A DNA stretch of 64,000 nucleotides from Xanthoparmelia taractica (Eukaryota; Ascomycota; Lecanoromycetes; Lecanorales; Parmeliaceae). The notes under the pieces were generated by a model. The model was given only the letters and a program-made list of their open reading frames with translations. It was not told the origin of the DNA and searched no databases. Each line of letters begins with the position of its first letter. Within the stretch, counting starts at the first letter, position 1. This document shows positions 10,601-19,970 of this stretch, piece by piece. The stretch is taken from contig JANQBS010000029.1 in the NCBI GenBank assembly GCA_033085395.1, forward strand, positions 186,001 to 250,000, in the 5' to 3' direction. The position numbers were made by a program, and so were the translations under genes.

Positions 10601-12619
10601 CAAAACACAGCAACAGCCACTGTTTCACCAGACACCGGGCCCACAAGTACTTTTAATGGACAAGTAGTCTCTGGAACCCCAGCCCCAAATCTTCCACCAG
10701 CAACGACTGAGTCAGGGATCGTTGGACTCTCAACGCAATCCAATGGAGAAGTTGTACCCATTTCGGCGGCAGCTAGCACTGGTTCTATAGTTTCTAATGG
10801 TCAAATTGTGCCAGCCGCTACAGGGTCAGCAACACCGGAGTCAGGGATTGCTGGACTCTCAACACAATCTAATGGAGAAGTTGTACCCATTTCGGCGACA
10901 GCTGACACAGGTTCAACAGTCTCCAATGGTCAAGTCGTGCCAGCTGCTACAGAGTCGGCAAGGCCGGAGTCAGGGATTGCTGGATACTCGACACAATCCA
11001 ATGGAGAAGCTATACCCATTTTGGCGGCAGCTGACACAGGTTCAACAGTCTCCAATGGTCAAATTGTGCCAGCTGCTACAGAGTCGGCAAGGCCGGAGTC
11101 AGGGATTGCTGGATACTCGACACAATCCAATGGAGAAGCTATACCCATTTCAGCGGCAGCTGGCACGAGTTCTATAGTTTCCAATGGTCAAATTGTGCCA
11201 GCTGCTACAGGATCAGCAACACCGGAGTCAGGGATTGCTGGACTCTCAACACAATCCAATGGACAAGTTATACCCATTTCGGCGACAGCTGGCATCGGTT
11301 CTACAGTCTCCAATGGTCAAGTGGTGCCAGCTGCTACAGTGCCAGCTACTACAGGATCAGCAACACCGGAGTCAGGGATTGCTGGACTCTCAACACAATC
11401 CAATGGACAAGTTATACCCATTTTGGCGGCAGCTGGCACCGGTTCTACAGTTTCCAATGGTCAAATTGTGCCACCAGCTACAGATCATGAAGCTTCTGCA
11501 CAGCCTCCCGGGCCCAGCGTTACTGGCGCAGTTGCGGCAAGTGTCGCAGCGCAAAGCGCAGCTGCCGTTGCTACTCAGAGCAACGCTGCTCCTCCAGGGC
11601 CCACTGCGACCCCCCCTGTTCCTCCACCTCAACAATTTACCGGCAAGGGGCCGTATACCCAGTCACCAGTTGGTTATGATACTTCGACTACACAAGTCGT
11701 TCCAACGAGCATCATACACGGACCGTCGTCGACGCCGTCTGCGACTCAAGGCCATTATTTCGGACCTTCCAGCCTTCCTTCTAATGTGCCTCAAATTCTG
11801 TACCAGAATGGTGGCCCTGGCTCGCAACCTCCTAACACAAGAATGGTCTATATAGCCTTCCGATATCCGCTGAACTACTTGTTCGTGTACAGTCACACCG
11901 TATCTCAGCAGCAAATCTTCCATTACATTCCCCTCGGAATTTCCTATGGTCTCGAAATCGACGTTTCGCAAATCACCATGCAGAGCCTGCGAGCTTGGGA
12001 CACATACGAAGATGTCGGCTATGTCACTACCCTAGCTCTGGCCTGGATCCCTAAAGGCCTCGTGGACAATCTTGGACTCCTTGTCTCCACACCAGTTTCC
12101 AGGTTCTATCGCAACCCTGACAACAGCACCGCCTTCCTCCTCTCAATGATCAACAACGCGATACCCATCACCGGTGGCAATGGCACCGACGGTGCCTCTA
12201 CGGTCTTTGGCAATATACCACCCGATACCACCTCCGCGAAAAACGGCGGTGCACCCATTGGTGGAGACATTGGCAACTCAGAACACGTCAGAGCGTCCTC
12301 TGTGGGCATCGGCGTCGGTGTTGCTTGCGGTGCAGCTGCTTACGGTGCGGCCATGTTCTTCGTTGCCAGGAGATATAAGAAGAGGAGACAGTCACACATG
12401 AGGTCGCCAAGCATGTTCAGCTCGCCGGTGATGTCGCACGCTGGGCCCGACGCCGGCGCCGGGGCGGCTTTGATGAGTGGAGCCATGGGGGAGAGGAATC
12501 CGAGTCCCTACTACGATCATGATGACAGAGCCGGAAGCAGAGGGAGTGGCAGGAGTGGCAGCAGCAGGCATCAGATCAGTGCGCCGGTCATGGCGGAGAA
12601 CAGTCTGGGCTGGAATTGA
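7607..12619 (+). CDS. msb2: Msb2-type signalling mucin
   Basis: A single-exon protein of 1670 residues. Msb2 is a plasma-membrane mucin that feeds the Cdc42/MAP-kinase pathways for filamentous growth, surface sensing and osmotic response. Seen here: a signal peptide (residues 1-25, hydrophobic core ending at Ala/Ala), a Ser/Thr/Pro-rich ectodomain of about 1300 residues with three internal repeat arrays, and then a compact non-mucin domain (about 1412-1520; RMVYIAFRYPLNYLFVYSHT, later LALAWIPKGLVDN and FLLSMINNAIP). This domain is typical of Msb2 just outside the membrane. One transmembrane helix follows (about 1562-1588, Gly/Ala-rich), with a basic stop-transfer RRYKKRRQ and a short cytoplasmic tail of about 80 residues. 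The tail, TM and juxtamembrane domain are what separate Msb2 from a generic mucin. The repeats make ectodomain length likely to vary between strains. Confidence 0.93.
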   Translation: MFRRSSVIFAASLALLSTLDSATCFAAAAPAQPREDVDRPRFLKKEIKRFVFTNDTTSRSAPPEQVSTSDLEALHETLTSSSLPDLGADATPTSATSAITTTSSVTLSDNGQSSTLDVPSFTSAISTAPSVTLDVNGQSSTLDVPSFTSAISTTPSVTLDVNGQSSIADLSSATSAISTTPSVMSSDNGQSSTSDVSLSSAEVLLAQQPSTTIAPVLSTPPPASSLNGEGATTQSSIVPGGASDGVTVSGQSLPSSSLDGQGATTQSSIVSESGSDGATASSQSLPSSSLNGQGATTQSSIVPGGGIDRATTSSQSLPSSSLNGQGATTQSSIVPGSVVDLATGSSQSIPSSSASHSDQLNTNEFVPQTTQSSTAEQPGNGVTSSQPGSTAPPDTSAFPSSTAISNSQETQQGALDIASRTSSSIASETLVSSSGGQGASATGSQMSPSLGQQTDTQVQAGTTQGFDALQSSSSSQGAGTPPTATSIAGSSSLVLPAGESTVSNARNEASSLASAVNTATGGPQSLPVTTAGAGSSAVIPPSGTTINSNANDETGHLTSGVDTATVGTPPLTASAGGSLAVVPGETIKTSATANNNQPSLSGEATSGVSAPDTQTGSEGSVNTNTIVNQVVPTTSGIGAGATITHAAEPASSAVAPQSVAVPATGTSLGSETSHVTAGPGETQPTPTPGVGAGPTSQVNGLSGSSASVVNPVNSESQAGGSPRQTTLPDGAVVPNTAQITGAAKGTTAPLETPPASVSSPGTDQISSPNLNVAASVPASVANPSVAAAASKLNTIPASVENPLASVSGNPPLVFNPALTTAASALDALPASIQNPEPQVSLPGSPNSASPVTSGGSNPTGVGPQDTAGVTGSPATTGSPVGASEPAGATGSPVSGTALPVGATESAIGATASLAAGTTASPVTGTESPVDVTGLPIATDTSGDTTAGQVSAPNSQLPATGGLVPESRLMTASNGEVISGTPEATAPSGETNTLSGPNLQNTATATVSPDTGPTSTFNGQVVSGTPAPNLPPATTESGIVGLSTQSNGEVVPISAAASTGSIVSNGQIVPAATGSATPESGIAGLSTQSNGEVVPISATADTGSTVSNGQVVPAATESARPESGIAGYSTQSNGEAIPILAAADTGSTVSNGQIVPAATESARPESGIAGYSTQSNGEAIPISAAAGTSSIVSNGQIVPAATGSATPESGIAGLSTQSNGQVIPISATAGIGSTVSNGQVVPAATVPATTGSATPESGIAGLSTQSNGQVIPILAAAGTGSTVSNGQIVPPATDHEASAQPPGPSVTGAVAASVAAQSAAAVATQSNAAPPGPTATPPVPPPQQFTGKGPYTQSPVGYDTSTTQVVPTSIIHGPSSTPSATQGHYFGPSSLPSNVPQILYQNGGPGSQPPNTRMVYIAFRYPLNYLFVYSHTVSQQQIFHYIPLGISYGLEIDVSQITMQSLRAWDTYEDVGYVTTLALAWIPKGLVDNLGLLVSTPVSRFYRNPDNSTAFLLSMINNAIPITGGNGTDGASTVFGNIPPDTTSAKNGGAPIGGDIGNSEHVRASSVGIGVGVACGAAAYGAAMFFVARRYKKRRQSHMRSPSMFSSPVMSHAGPDAGAGAALMSGAMGERNPSPYYDHDDRAGSRGSGRSGSSRHQISAPVMAENSLGWN
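7893..8205 (+). repeat. Msb2 repeat array 1
   Basis: About four imperfect units of roughly 25-28 codons inside the mucin gene, each carrying TSAISTTPSVTLDVNGQSS-like sequence. Nucleotide identity between neighbouring units is high, pointing to recent duplication. Confidence 0.85.
8262..8655 (+). repeat. Msb2 repeat array 2
   Basis: About four and a half units of ~35 codons with the core LNGQGATTQSSIVPG followed by SSQSLPSSS. It is independent of arrays 1 and 3 in sequence. Confidence 0.88.
10714..11487 (+). repeat. Msb2 repeat array 3
   Basis: About six units of roughly 39-44 codons with core ESGIAGLSTQSNGEVVPISA and VSNGQIVPAAT. Units differ by a few substitutions and one short insertion (near 11334-11355), so the array has expanded by unequal exchange or slippage. 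Confidence 0.9.
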
Positions 12620-14181
12620 GGAAAAGCCTTGGGGGCTTGTATTATACGTACGCTACTAACATAATTCTTGTGGGAGGGACATCTGGCGTGGGATGGGCGC
12701 CGCATCTGGTCGCATCTATAGACTTGTTTGAGACGACGGCTACGCATCACCGCCATATCCAATCCCAGCTTTCCTCGGTCACACCGACTTTTCTTCGCAT
12801 CGGATCTTTACGGGTCTACGACGGAGTGGACCACCTAGATCTCTACTATTTTTGGGTGCTTTATTACCTACCTTACCTTATTCCCCCCCCTCCCCCCAGC
12901 CCATCTATCGGATTGGATTGGACAGACTTTGAGCGGGGGAGCCGAGTGCGCGAGAGAAGGCGACTCCAAGGAATGACGAGGATAGATACCCTTGTGTATA
13001 TTCTACCATTTTTTCGAGAGGTCACCGATTCTTTTTTGTTGTTTTTCTATCGTCACATTTGAGGGAGGTGGAATGAAAAAGGTGGTAGGATGGAACGAGG
13101 TTGGGTTGGAGAGATATGTCGGACGGAGCATTAGGATAAAAATTTAATCCAAAAATTTCACTCTAAACATTGTTCATGTCCCTCCCTCTCCCCCCCATCG
13201 CCGCTTTACATGTGTTATCGTTCTTGCAGTTGTTTAACCAAATCTGCCTCATCCATGCTGTAGCTCTGCTCTACTCTGCTCTGCTCTGACTCTTTTCCGA
13301 AGTCCCAGTCAAGGACCGGAGGGAAAAAAAAAAGGTAGAAAGAAAAAAGAAAGAATAGAACAGAACACGAAAAGCGAAAGCGAAGAAAGATCCGACTCGT
13401 CCTCATCATTCCTCCTACCTAAATCCACCTCGCTCGAAGCAGAAAGCAGATAGCATCGATCTATATATCTATCTACTCAGCCTAATAAAGTAAGGTAGTC
13501 GGCCCATGAAACGATGACGATGGAGATGGAGATGGATAAGCGGTGTTCGTGCTTGAGGGTGTGCGTTCTAGTCCCGCCGGGTCGGGGGCTTGTGGAGCCC
13601 TCTGCTGATGTAGCAAGAAAAGATGGCGGGGTTCGTAGTATGAGGTTTGATGGACAGAGCGAGGCTGAAAGGGCAAGGGATGGATGTGGGTATGGAGTTT
13701 TTGCTCTCATGTACATGCCAGGTTCCGAGAGCCAGGGGGGTTTGCTAAGGGCGTTAGGGCTGGAAGAAAGCAGGGCAGGCGTCTGGAATAGAGGGATCTA
13801 GCTGGACGGGTTTTCTTGCAAAGATCTTAGATGGAGCGGAGCGAACATTTGTGACAGGCGTGGTGGTCAAAGCATTGATATGTCGAAAATAGAGGCATGA
13901 CGGAAGGAACCACCGGCCCAGATTTGGGGATTCTGCAAGCTGATTGGGTTGTCGAGGCACTCTAAAAACTGCTGTCATCCTGCCAAGAGAACTGCTGAGG
14001 ATCTGTGAATGGAAATTCTCAATCGAGATGATCAGGCTGGGACTTGAAAGGGGAAATCGTGAAGCATGATCGCTTTCCTGTGTCGTACCAAGCTAAGCAT
14101 CACGGTATGGTGTGACTGATCTATGCCTCATGGAACTCCATTAGGAGACCAATAAATCTGTCAATGGTGGCTGAAGGCTGT
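12620..14181. other. Convergent intergenic region
   Basis: Lies between two convergent genes (msb2 and the FKBP gene) and should hold both 3' UTRs. It contains poly-C and poly-A runs (about 12883-12899 and 13323-13335). No gene signature seen on either strand. Confidence 0.55.
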
Positions 14182-15073
14182 CTAGATCTTCTTGTCGTTG
14201 ATACCTTTGAGTTCCACCTCGCTAGATCAAGGAAATGATTGGTTAGCCTCGAGTACCACGATATTGCTGATGCAGGTACCGCCATCTAGGACAGCCAATG
14301 AACATGAATAATAGTCACACAGTATGTAACCAAGTGGGCAATGCACAATGTAGGGCAGACAGTAAAAAGTTAAATCAGACTCACAAGACCAAGCTAGCGT
14401 TCGGCGGAATGAGGCCAGGGAACCCACTGCAGCGCGTTTCAAGTCAGCTCATGCAGCTCGGATGCTGTTATTGATAATGTATGGAGGCTTGGGTCCATGG
14501 GTGTGAGGAATCGAGTAGGCGACCCAGTCAGAGGGTGTGTAGGCTTACCGTTCACCATAGGCATAGTCACTATATTTCCGAGCAACGTCAGCCATCTGGC
14601 ACTCCAATGTCTCGTCCAACACATGGATATAGCCTCTCACGCCTCTGTGCCTTGAAAAGCATGCTCTTACCCTGATATTGTCAAGATGGACTTCTCTCCC
14701 AGTGACATCTCCGTCACACCCTCATCCCAACCTTGTATGTGTCAACCGACAAGACATCTCTTGGCCCTTTCAAAGGTGCGGTGTACCTTTGATGACCTTG
14801 CCAACGCCAATCTCGGTTTTGAAAGCTCCACGGCCTTTGGATGAGTCAAATCTATAAGTTGAATTGCACTGGTCAGCGTCATTCTTCAGACACCTGGCCA
14901 AGAAAGGAGCGGCCTGAGTGTTTGGCGGATACTTACTGCTTGCCTCGGAAATCATTCTTAGAGCCCTTGGTCTCATCGTAGAGATTACCAGTGTACTCAA
15001 TGGTGACGGTATCCCCCTTCTTAGGCTTGTCCGTGCCGTTGCCCTTGGTGACGATCTTCCTAGTGACACCCAT
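14182..15073 (-). CDS. fpr1: FKBP12-type peptidyl-prolyl isomerase
   Basis: Six exons on the minus strand: 15073-14937, 14851-14787, 14731-14671, 14569-14549, 14426-14385, 14221-14182. They join to 121 residues in one frame, and all introns are GT-AG. FKBPs are cis-trans prolyl isomerases that bind FK506 and rapamycin and through them inhibit calcineurin or TOR. Seen: MGVTRKIVTKGNG start, VTIEYTGNL, FDSSKGRG, GKVIKGWDEGV (with the pocket-floor Trp), DYAYGERGFPGLIPPN and FEVELKGIN. The pocket aromatics and the FD pair are all present. Relative to the ~108-residue family core there is an insert (DETKGSKNDFRGK) between the first strand and FDSS. Exon 4 is only 21 nt. No signal peptide or retention motif, so cytosolic. 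Confidence 0.95.
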
Positions 15074-16813
15074 TATGCTAGTCTTTGAGATTGCTCAGGA
15101 GGATGCGTGAATCAAAGGATGAGATATGGAGTAAGAGTGCAGTCAGTTGGGTGTTGGTTGCTCAGAGTTTGCAATTGAGAGTTGATAGAGTAGAGGGTTG
15201 AGAAGGTGGTGTTATAGTAGTGGCTTTAAGTAGGAGAATGGTATTGGAATGTTTGACCTGAGAAAGATGGTCCAGGTTAAAAAGAGAAAAAAGAGTGGGG
15301 AAAGGATGTTGTGAAAGCTCCTCCGAGCTTCCGTTTCAGGTAGAGGAGGACCATGCCGGACGACAGTAACGAGCTTCCTTCCCTCCGCCTTCAAACTCCC
15401 AAGCTCCAAAACTTCAAAATTCCAAGACGTGAGAGGTCCAGATCGAGTGATTGAGGAGTCGTGCCTGCTTTGCTGGGAATCACTAACCGCGCAACGAGTC
15501 TATTGGTCCCGGCACTTGACACAGCAGTCGCAGCACTCGTCACTCGTGGTGGCATTAATGCAGGCCTATCTAGGTCACATCTTGCCTCTTGAGGCCCAAG
15601 GACATGGATGCAATGAATCCAATGCATTCTGGATGAAGCTATCGAGGCAAACTTGTAAGTTGGAAGCTACAGAAGAGGTGAGGGGAATAGATGGTCTCAT
15701 CCCGGGCTTGCCGACTGTCCCACTTGGCCTGTTATACTAGGCCAACGTCATACTGAAGACGGTTTAGGTCCATCTTAATTGCCTCACAAGTCATAGCCAT
15801 TAAGACTGGTCTATCCCTCGATCCTACAAGCCTGTTCTGTGGCAAAAGGATGGGCTGGTCGAACTGTTGGGCATCAAGGCAGTACCATGACATGAAAACA
15901 ACAAATGATCATACACAACAAAATCCCAGGGAAGATGTGCTGCAGAATGCACAAGGACTGTTGACGAAACATCTCCGAGACACCGCCACTGGCATGTCAA
16001 GATCCCTGCCTCGCCTGCCTCTGCCCTTGACATGATCGCCAAACCTGCACCTGTTCGTCGGGAAGCAAGGCGGAGCCCACCCGTCTGCTGCATCCCACAT
16101 TCTTCCAAAGATTCCACGTTCACAGATTGCATGAACAACCGCCGTCGCTTGCAGACTGCTGCTTGACACATCTGGACTACAGGTTCTGTGGAAAAAGTTG
16201 GCAAGCGCTCAATCAGGGTCATTGCTGCTGGTCTTCGTGCTATGCATCATGCGGCTATCGCCCAGCTTCTTAGTTGACTTTTCCCACCTTCTTAAACCAT
16301 ACTACTGCTCATGCAAGCCATATGCACTACCAGCCCTTCCGCTGCCATTTTCCCCTCTGGTTGCATCCGACCAGAACGTTTCAAAACGGCCGGTTCTATT
16401 TACACATTCATGTCGTGCCTCGCAGCACATCATCAGCTGTGCACGTGCAGAGGCCGTTAGATGTACCTTCCAACATTCGATGTGCTGGCAGGGTCTAAAG
16501 ATAGCACACTCTGACCTCCCCTACCCCACCCTACTACAAGTGGACAAGATAGGTGCTTGACTTATCGGTCTGGATCTTGTCTGCACAAGCACCCAGCCTA
16601 CTGTGATAGACATGAGTTATAGGGACTTGACAACAACAGTGGGTGGATGACTGGATCACCCGCCAACAACGGGTACCTGATCCTGGTCAAGAGTAGAACA
16701 GGATCCGGCGATCTCTCCGCGTGTCTTTTTAAACCCTTTGCGACGCCCTGCATGCATCGGTCGCTAAGCAGAGGTCCGCTAGATCTATGAGCTTGATATG
16801 TTCCGAGGAAATG
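15074..16813. other. Intergenic, no gene seen
   Basis: About 1.7 kb between the FKBP start and the end of the histidinol-phosphatase gene. Only short frames, including mirror-image pairs on opposite strands at about 15430-15740 and 15830-16220, none with a recognisable domain or splice continuity. The 15074-15250 part is presumably the FKBP promoter and leader. Confidence 0.5.
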
Positions 16814-17851
16814 TCAACCTCCTTTGAGGTAGAAGAAGCTTGGGTGTTCCTTGAGCTCTATCAAGCTGACTGCATTTTCAGAGATCCCTGGAAATCGGCT
16901 GTCCTTGGTGGCAGCACCTTTTTCCAAAAAGGATATGCTGGCTACGCCCGTCTTCTTAGCGAAGCTTAAACAACGGCCGTAGTTTGTGCCGACTTGCGTG
17001 ATGCTATGGCTATCGTCAGACAACGTGAACGAACCACCCCTGGCAGCGAATTCCTATGCCGTGTTTAGTCATCAAAGTTGCTATATTCCCATGGCTTATA
17101 ACCCACCTTGCAAATCTCCGCCTTTGGATATGGCTCACTCATACCTTTCCTCAAGCCTGCTGAGTTGAGCTCAACGAGGCCTCCATAGTCAACAACGAAA
17201 TCAAGATTTCGGAGTATTTTCTGCCAGACACCTGTCCATTGCACGAAGCTGGCTTCTGGGTCATCACTGAGTAACCGAATCAAGTCAAAGTGGCCGACAA
17301 CAGGCGGCTTCAAAGCCTTGAGCATTTCATACTGTAGATCGAAGTAATCCTCAGCCAGCATTTCGTCGGTACCACCAGACTTTCCGCGAGCCTCGGAATA
17401 CATGCTTTTATCGTAGTCAATGGGGATGGTATGCACGTGGTGCACGGACCCAATAAAAAGGTCGAAAGGATACTTCCTTAGCAGGCCCTGGATCGCATTC
17501 AAAGATGAAGGCCGTATCCAGTCGACCTCGACGCCGACTAGCAGCTTGATCGCTGAAGCGTATACCGTTTGAAGCCGTTGAGCTTCATGGAAGTAGTCAT
17601 CAAATTGCTTAGCAAGCGTTGCAGCAGTATGTGACAATTCGATCTGGCAAAAGCTTGTGAGCTCTAGGACGTTTTAGTGTAGGCAATGCGGTTACCTCTT
17701 CTGGGTAGAGATCCTCTTCTTCTCTCGGCATGTGCTCGGTCAAAGCGTAGAGGTCCATCTGTTTGTTGACTGCTGTCTGGACGACCTCTTCCAGTGTGTT
17801 CTCCGCATGGCCACAGAATTGGCCAGAGTGAGAATGGTGGGAGAAAGGCAT
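16814..17851 (-). CDS. his2: Histidinol-phosphatase (PHP family)
   Basis: Three exons on the minus strand: 17851-17696, 17643-17107 and 17053-16814, giving 310 residues; both introns are phase 0 and GT-AG. The enzyme removes phosphate from L-histidinol phosphate, the penultimate stage of histidine synthesis. Seen: the N-terminal PHP metal motif HHSHSGQFCGHA, YALTEHMPR, LLVGVEVDWI, FIGSVHHVH, VGHFDLIRLL, then FTLSDDSHS in the last exon. These are the His/Asp/Glu positions expected for the metal centre of PHP phosphatases. Length agrees with fungal His2 (about 300-335). The minus-strand tRNA gene lies only ~150 bp upstream. A partial copy of another histidine gene (HIS7) occurs 30 kb away, with no apparent link. 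Confidence 0.94.
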
Positions 17852-17976
17852 ATTGTTTTTGTAGGTGAAATGGAGAGGTCTTTATGACTATGGAGTTCAC
17901 TATCAAGTCCCAAAGAATCAAGAAGTGCTTTCATATACTTTGGAGAGTGACGTCTGCCAGCATCCCACAGTAGAGC

Positions 17977-17998
17977 CAAAAAAAATAGAAAAAAATTG
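17977..17998 (-). terminator. Pol III terminator of the tRNA
   Basis: On the transcribed strand two runs of seven or eight T follow the tRNA 3' end directly (GTCAATTTTTTTCTA, then a second T8 run). Runs of four or more T terminate RNA polymerase III. Confidence 0.85.
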
Positions 17999-17999
17999 A

Positions 18000-18141
18000 C
18001 GACGAGCAAGGGACTCGAACCCTGTTCTACGTAAGTATGATCGTAAAGAAGTCAAAAGGGAGAGAGATTTAATGTACCTCAACCTTGTCTTATCAAAGAA
18101 CTTTTTAGGAGAGACACGCGCTACCATTGCGCCAACCCGTC
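18000..18141 (-). tRNA. tRNA-Arg (CCT), doubly interrupted
   Basis: Read on the minus strand from 18141. The acceptor stem GACGGGT pairs with GCTCGTC (18007-18001, two G-U pairs). The D arm is GCGC-loop-GCGC. The anticodon stem is TGTCT/AGACA with loop CTCCTAA, giving anticodon CCT (Arg, codon AGG). A 14-nt intron (18105-18092) sits at the canonical place one base after the anticodon. The T arm closes as GAGGG-TTCGAGT-CCCTT only if a further 56 nt (18077-18022) are removed; this second insert begins GT and ends AG. The internal promoter boxes remain intact (A box around TGGCGCAATGG; B box GGTTCGAGTCC at 18021-18011), and a Pol III terminator follows. It is either a functional gene with a non-canonical second intron or a recently interrupted pseudogene. 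Confidence 0.8.
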
Positions 18142-18856
18142 TATTACAATAATAAAACTGTGTCCTATACTATAATATATATCTACAGTTTTTCTCACAG
18201 CCAAATGCTGACCAAAAGCCCATGGCGACTTTTTACCAGAAGCCCTAACCCTGATTTTGGAACGTGTTCCGGATTCACATACGTAGCAAACCCCGGATGA
18301 ATAGATACGAAGTACACTATTACGATCACTAACGACGATTCTCAAGTGTACATTTTTCTATTTTCTTATAGGAAGATAAGGTATCTTGGAATTAATAAAT
18401 AGCCTTTGGTCACGAGGAGAAGGACATTTGCACTAAGATGACTCCAAAAATCTACATGTGTGTCTCGAAGCTTGCTGAAAATGACCTACATGATTTTCAC
18501 GCAAATGCTCTGTACGCCTTATGCTCTTGTCGAATCTGTTGTACATGTTCGGCCTAATCATGAACCGCTTCTCTCCCGTCCCCTAACCGTTCATCAAGCC
18601 TGGTTATGCTACCGTAAATTCGCATACTCAGTGTTCGTCGACGTGTACAAGTCCGGTCAACTCTTATCGAGCGATAGTATGGCTCTTGGAAATCAAATTC
18701 GACCCAGGCCTATCTCCTGGGCCTTTGGAAGCTCAAGTCGGTAAGTTTGGTGCTTGAGATGGCTGCCAGCCGGGATGTGCAACCCGAGGGTTACGCGTTG
18801 GCTATAGCTCGCGGCCACAATCCGCAATTGTCCTTTCTCCGAGCTTGCTTCTGGAA
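18142..18856. other. Intergenic, no gene seen
   Basis: AT-rich near the tRNA, then average composition. Short plus-strand frames here have no family signature. The part next to 18857 should contain the 3' UTR of the phosphopantetheinyl transferase gene. Confidence 0.5.
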
Positions 18857-19970
18857 TTAGGGTAGAGGAGGGACATTGGAGTTCTCAAAGACATGTCTGA
18901 ATGTCCTCTTGAATGCGTCGGGGTCTGGCGGGGATTTTGGCTCATCCAACAGATTCGCTAACGGCATGTCCCACGCCGGGTTCTTCTTTATTTTAGATGA
19001 GCCTTCCTCAAGTTCCGGTTCAGGCAAGTCGAACCATCCTTCATCACCCCATTGCGGCTCATGTAACGGAAGTCCCTTTCCCTTGTCGATTATCGTCTTC
19101 TGCTTGAACGTTGACTCTGAAGGATCGAAAGCCATGCACACTGCGATAGCATAATCACCGTCGTGACTGATGTTGATCTCAGCAACCTGCCTATCAGAGT
19201 CTCGGACACGAGATCCCCTGTGGTAATAGTCGCTTTTGTCCCTATCCGATCCCTCTGACTCCCGCTCCTTGCGAGGCTCATCTCTGGTCATCAAAGCCCC
19301 CTTGTGAAGCCCATAGCTCTGGGAAACAAAGCCTCTCAACCCTCTTTGTGTCGCTACACGCGGACTCATCGAAATTATGTCACTGGGAGGATCGATGAGC
19401 GCGATCAACTTCTGATCTCCCCCTATAGCCTTCTCGGATAAACCAGGCGGTGGAGACGGTTTAACGATTGAAATATCCTTCATGTAAAGCCGACGATGAC
19501 GATGGGCCTTGATCGCCGCTTCTTTTGCTGCCCATCTGTTGATGCAACACATTGTCAGTAAGGAGGTAATCTTTGGATCCAAATCCTCATAGAAAGTCTG
19601 ACCTTCCAGCGAGACGGCGTACCACTTTTCCTAAAGGAGATCTCTGATCTGCAATAGCAGACCAGTACGAGTTGTCGTCCTCAAAAATCGGAGAAGATCG
19701 AGACAATCTAGGTAACATCCAAATCTCGTTGTCGTAGTCCTTAGCGATTGCGGGCTCCTCGTTTTGCAGCCTTTGATCGCTCCTTACCTCAGCTTGTCCC
19801 TCAGCGCGCTGAAATGTGTCGCATAGAGCAGGCCATTCGAGACGGGTAAAGAGCTTTCGCGCCCAGCGATTTCGCTTGTACTCATCGCGTAGGATGTCTG
19901 CAATACGGTTGATTTGGCACACATCGGTCCCAATGCCGATAGGGAAAGGGAATGGCTTCGGTGCAACCAT
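18857..19970 (-). CDS. ppt2: Holo-ACP synthase, 4'-phosphopantetheinyl transferase (Ppt2-like)
   Basis: Two exons on the minus strand, 19970-19603 and 19535-18857, joined in frame to 348 residues. AcpS-type enzymes move the 4'-phosphopantetheine arm of CoA onto a serine of acyl-carrier protein; fungal Ppt2 does this for mitochondrial ACP. Seen: GIGTDVCQINRI (residues 12-23, including the Mg-binding Asp16) and, directly across the splice junction, RWAAKEAAIKAH (123-134, including the second metal ligand Glu128 and the CoA-site Lys). Further on INISHDGDYAIAVCMA matches the ISHD.. motif. Bacterial AcpS has ~120 residues; here long inserts separate the two motifs and a Glu/Pro-rich C-terminal extension of ~90 residues follows. 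The start is the first ATG before the motif. No clear mitochondrial presequence is visible. Confidence 0.9.

Noticed and set aside
7893..11487. Regularly spaced repeats that superficially suggest a CRISPR-like array
   Set aside because: The repeats are whole multiples of three, translate to mucin units, adjoin without unique spacers and lie in a eukaryotic genome.
10797..11855. Two overlapping plus-strand frames of 126 and 223 codons in another phase
   Set aside because: Out-of-phase shadow of Msb2 repeat array 3; the repeat keeps the +1 frame open.
15824..16222. 132-codon minus frame and its plus-strand partners
   Set aside because: Overlapping frames on both strands with no domain, no splice partners and no coding-type composition.
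18022..18077. Reading the tRNA insert on the plus strand as a protein-gene intron (GTAAGT at 18031)
   Set aside because: A GTAAGT occurs on the plus strand, but no coding frame flanks it; the minus-strand tRNA structure explains both sides.
18460..18744. 94-codon plus-strand frame near the tRNA
   Set aside because: No similarity or structural feature; composition like surrounding intergenic DNA.
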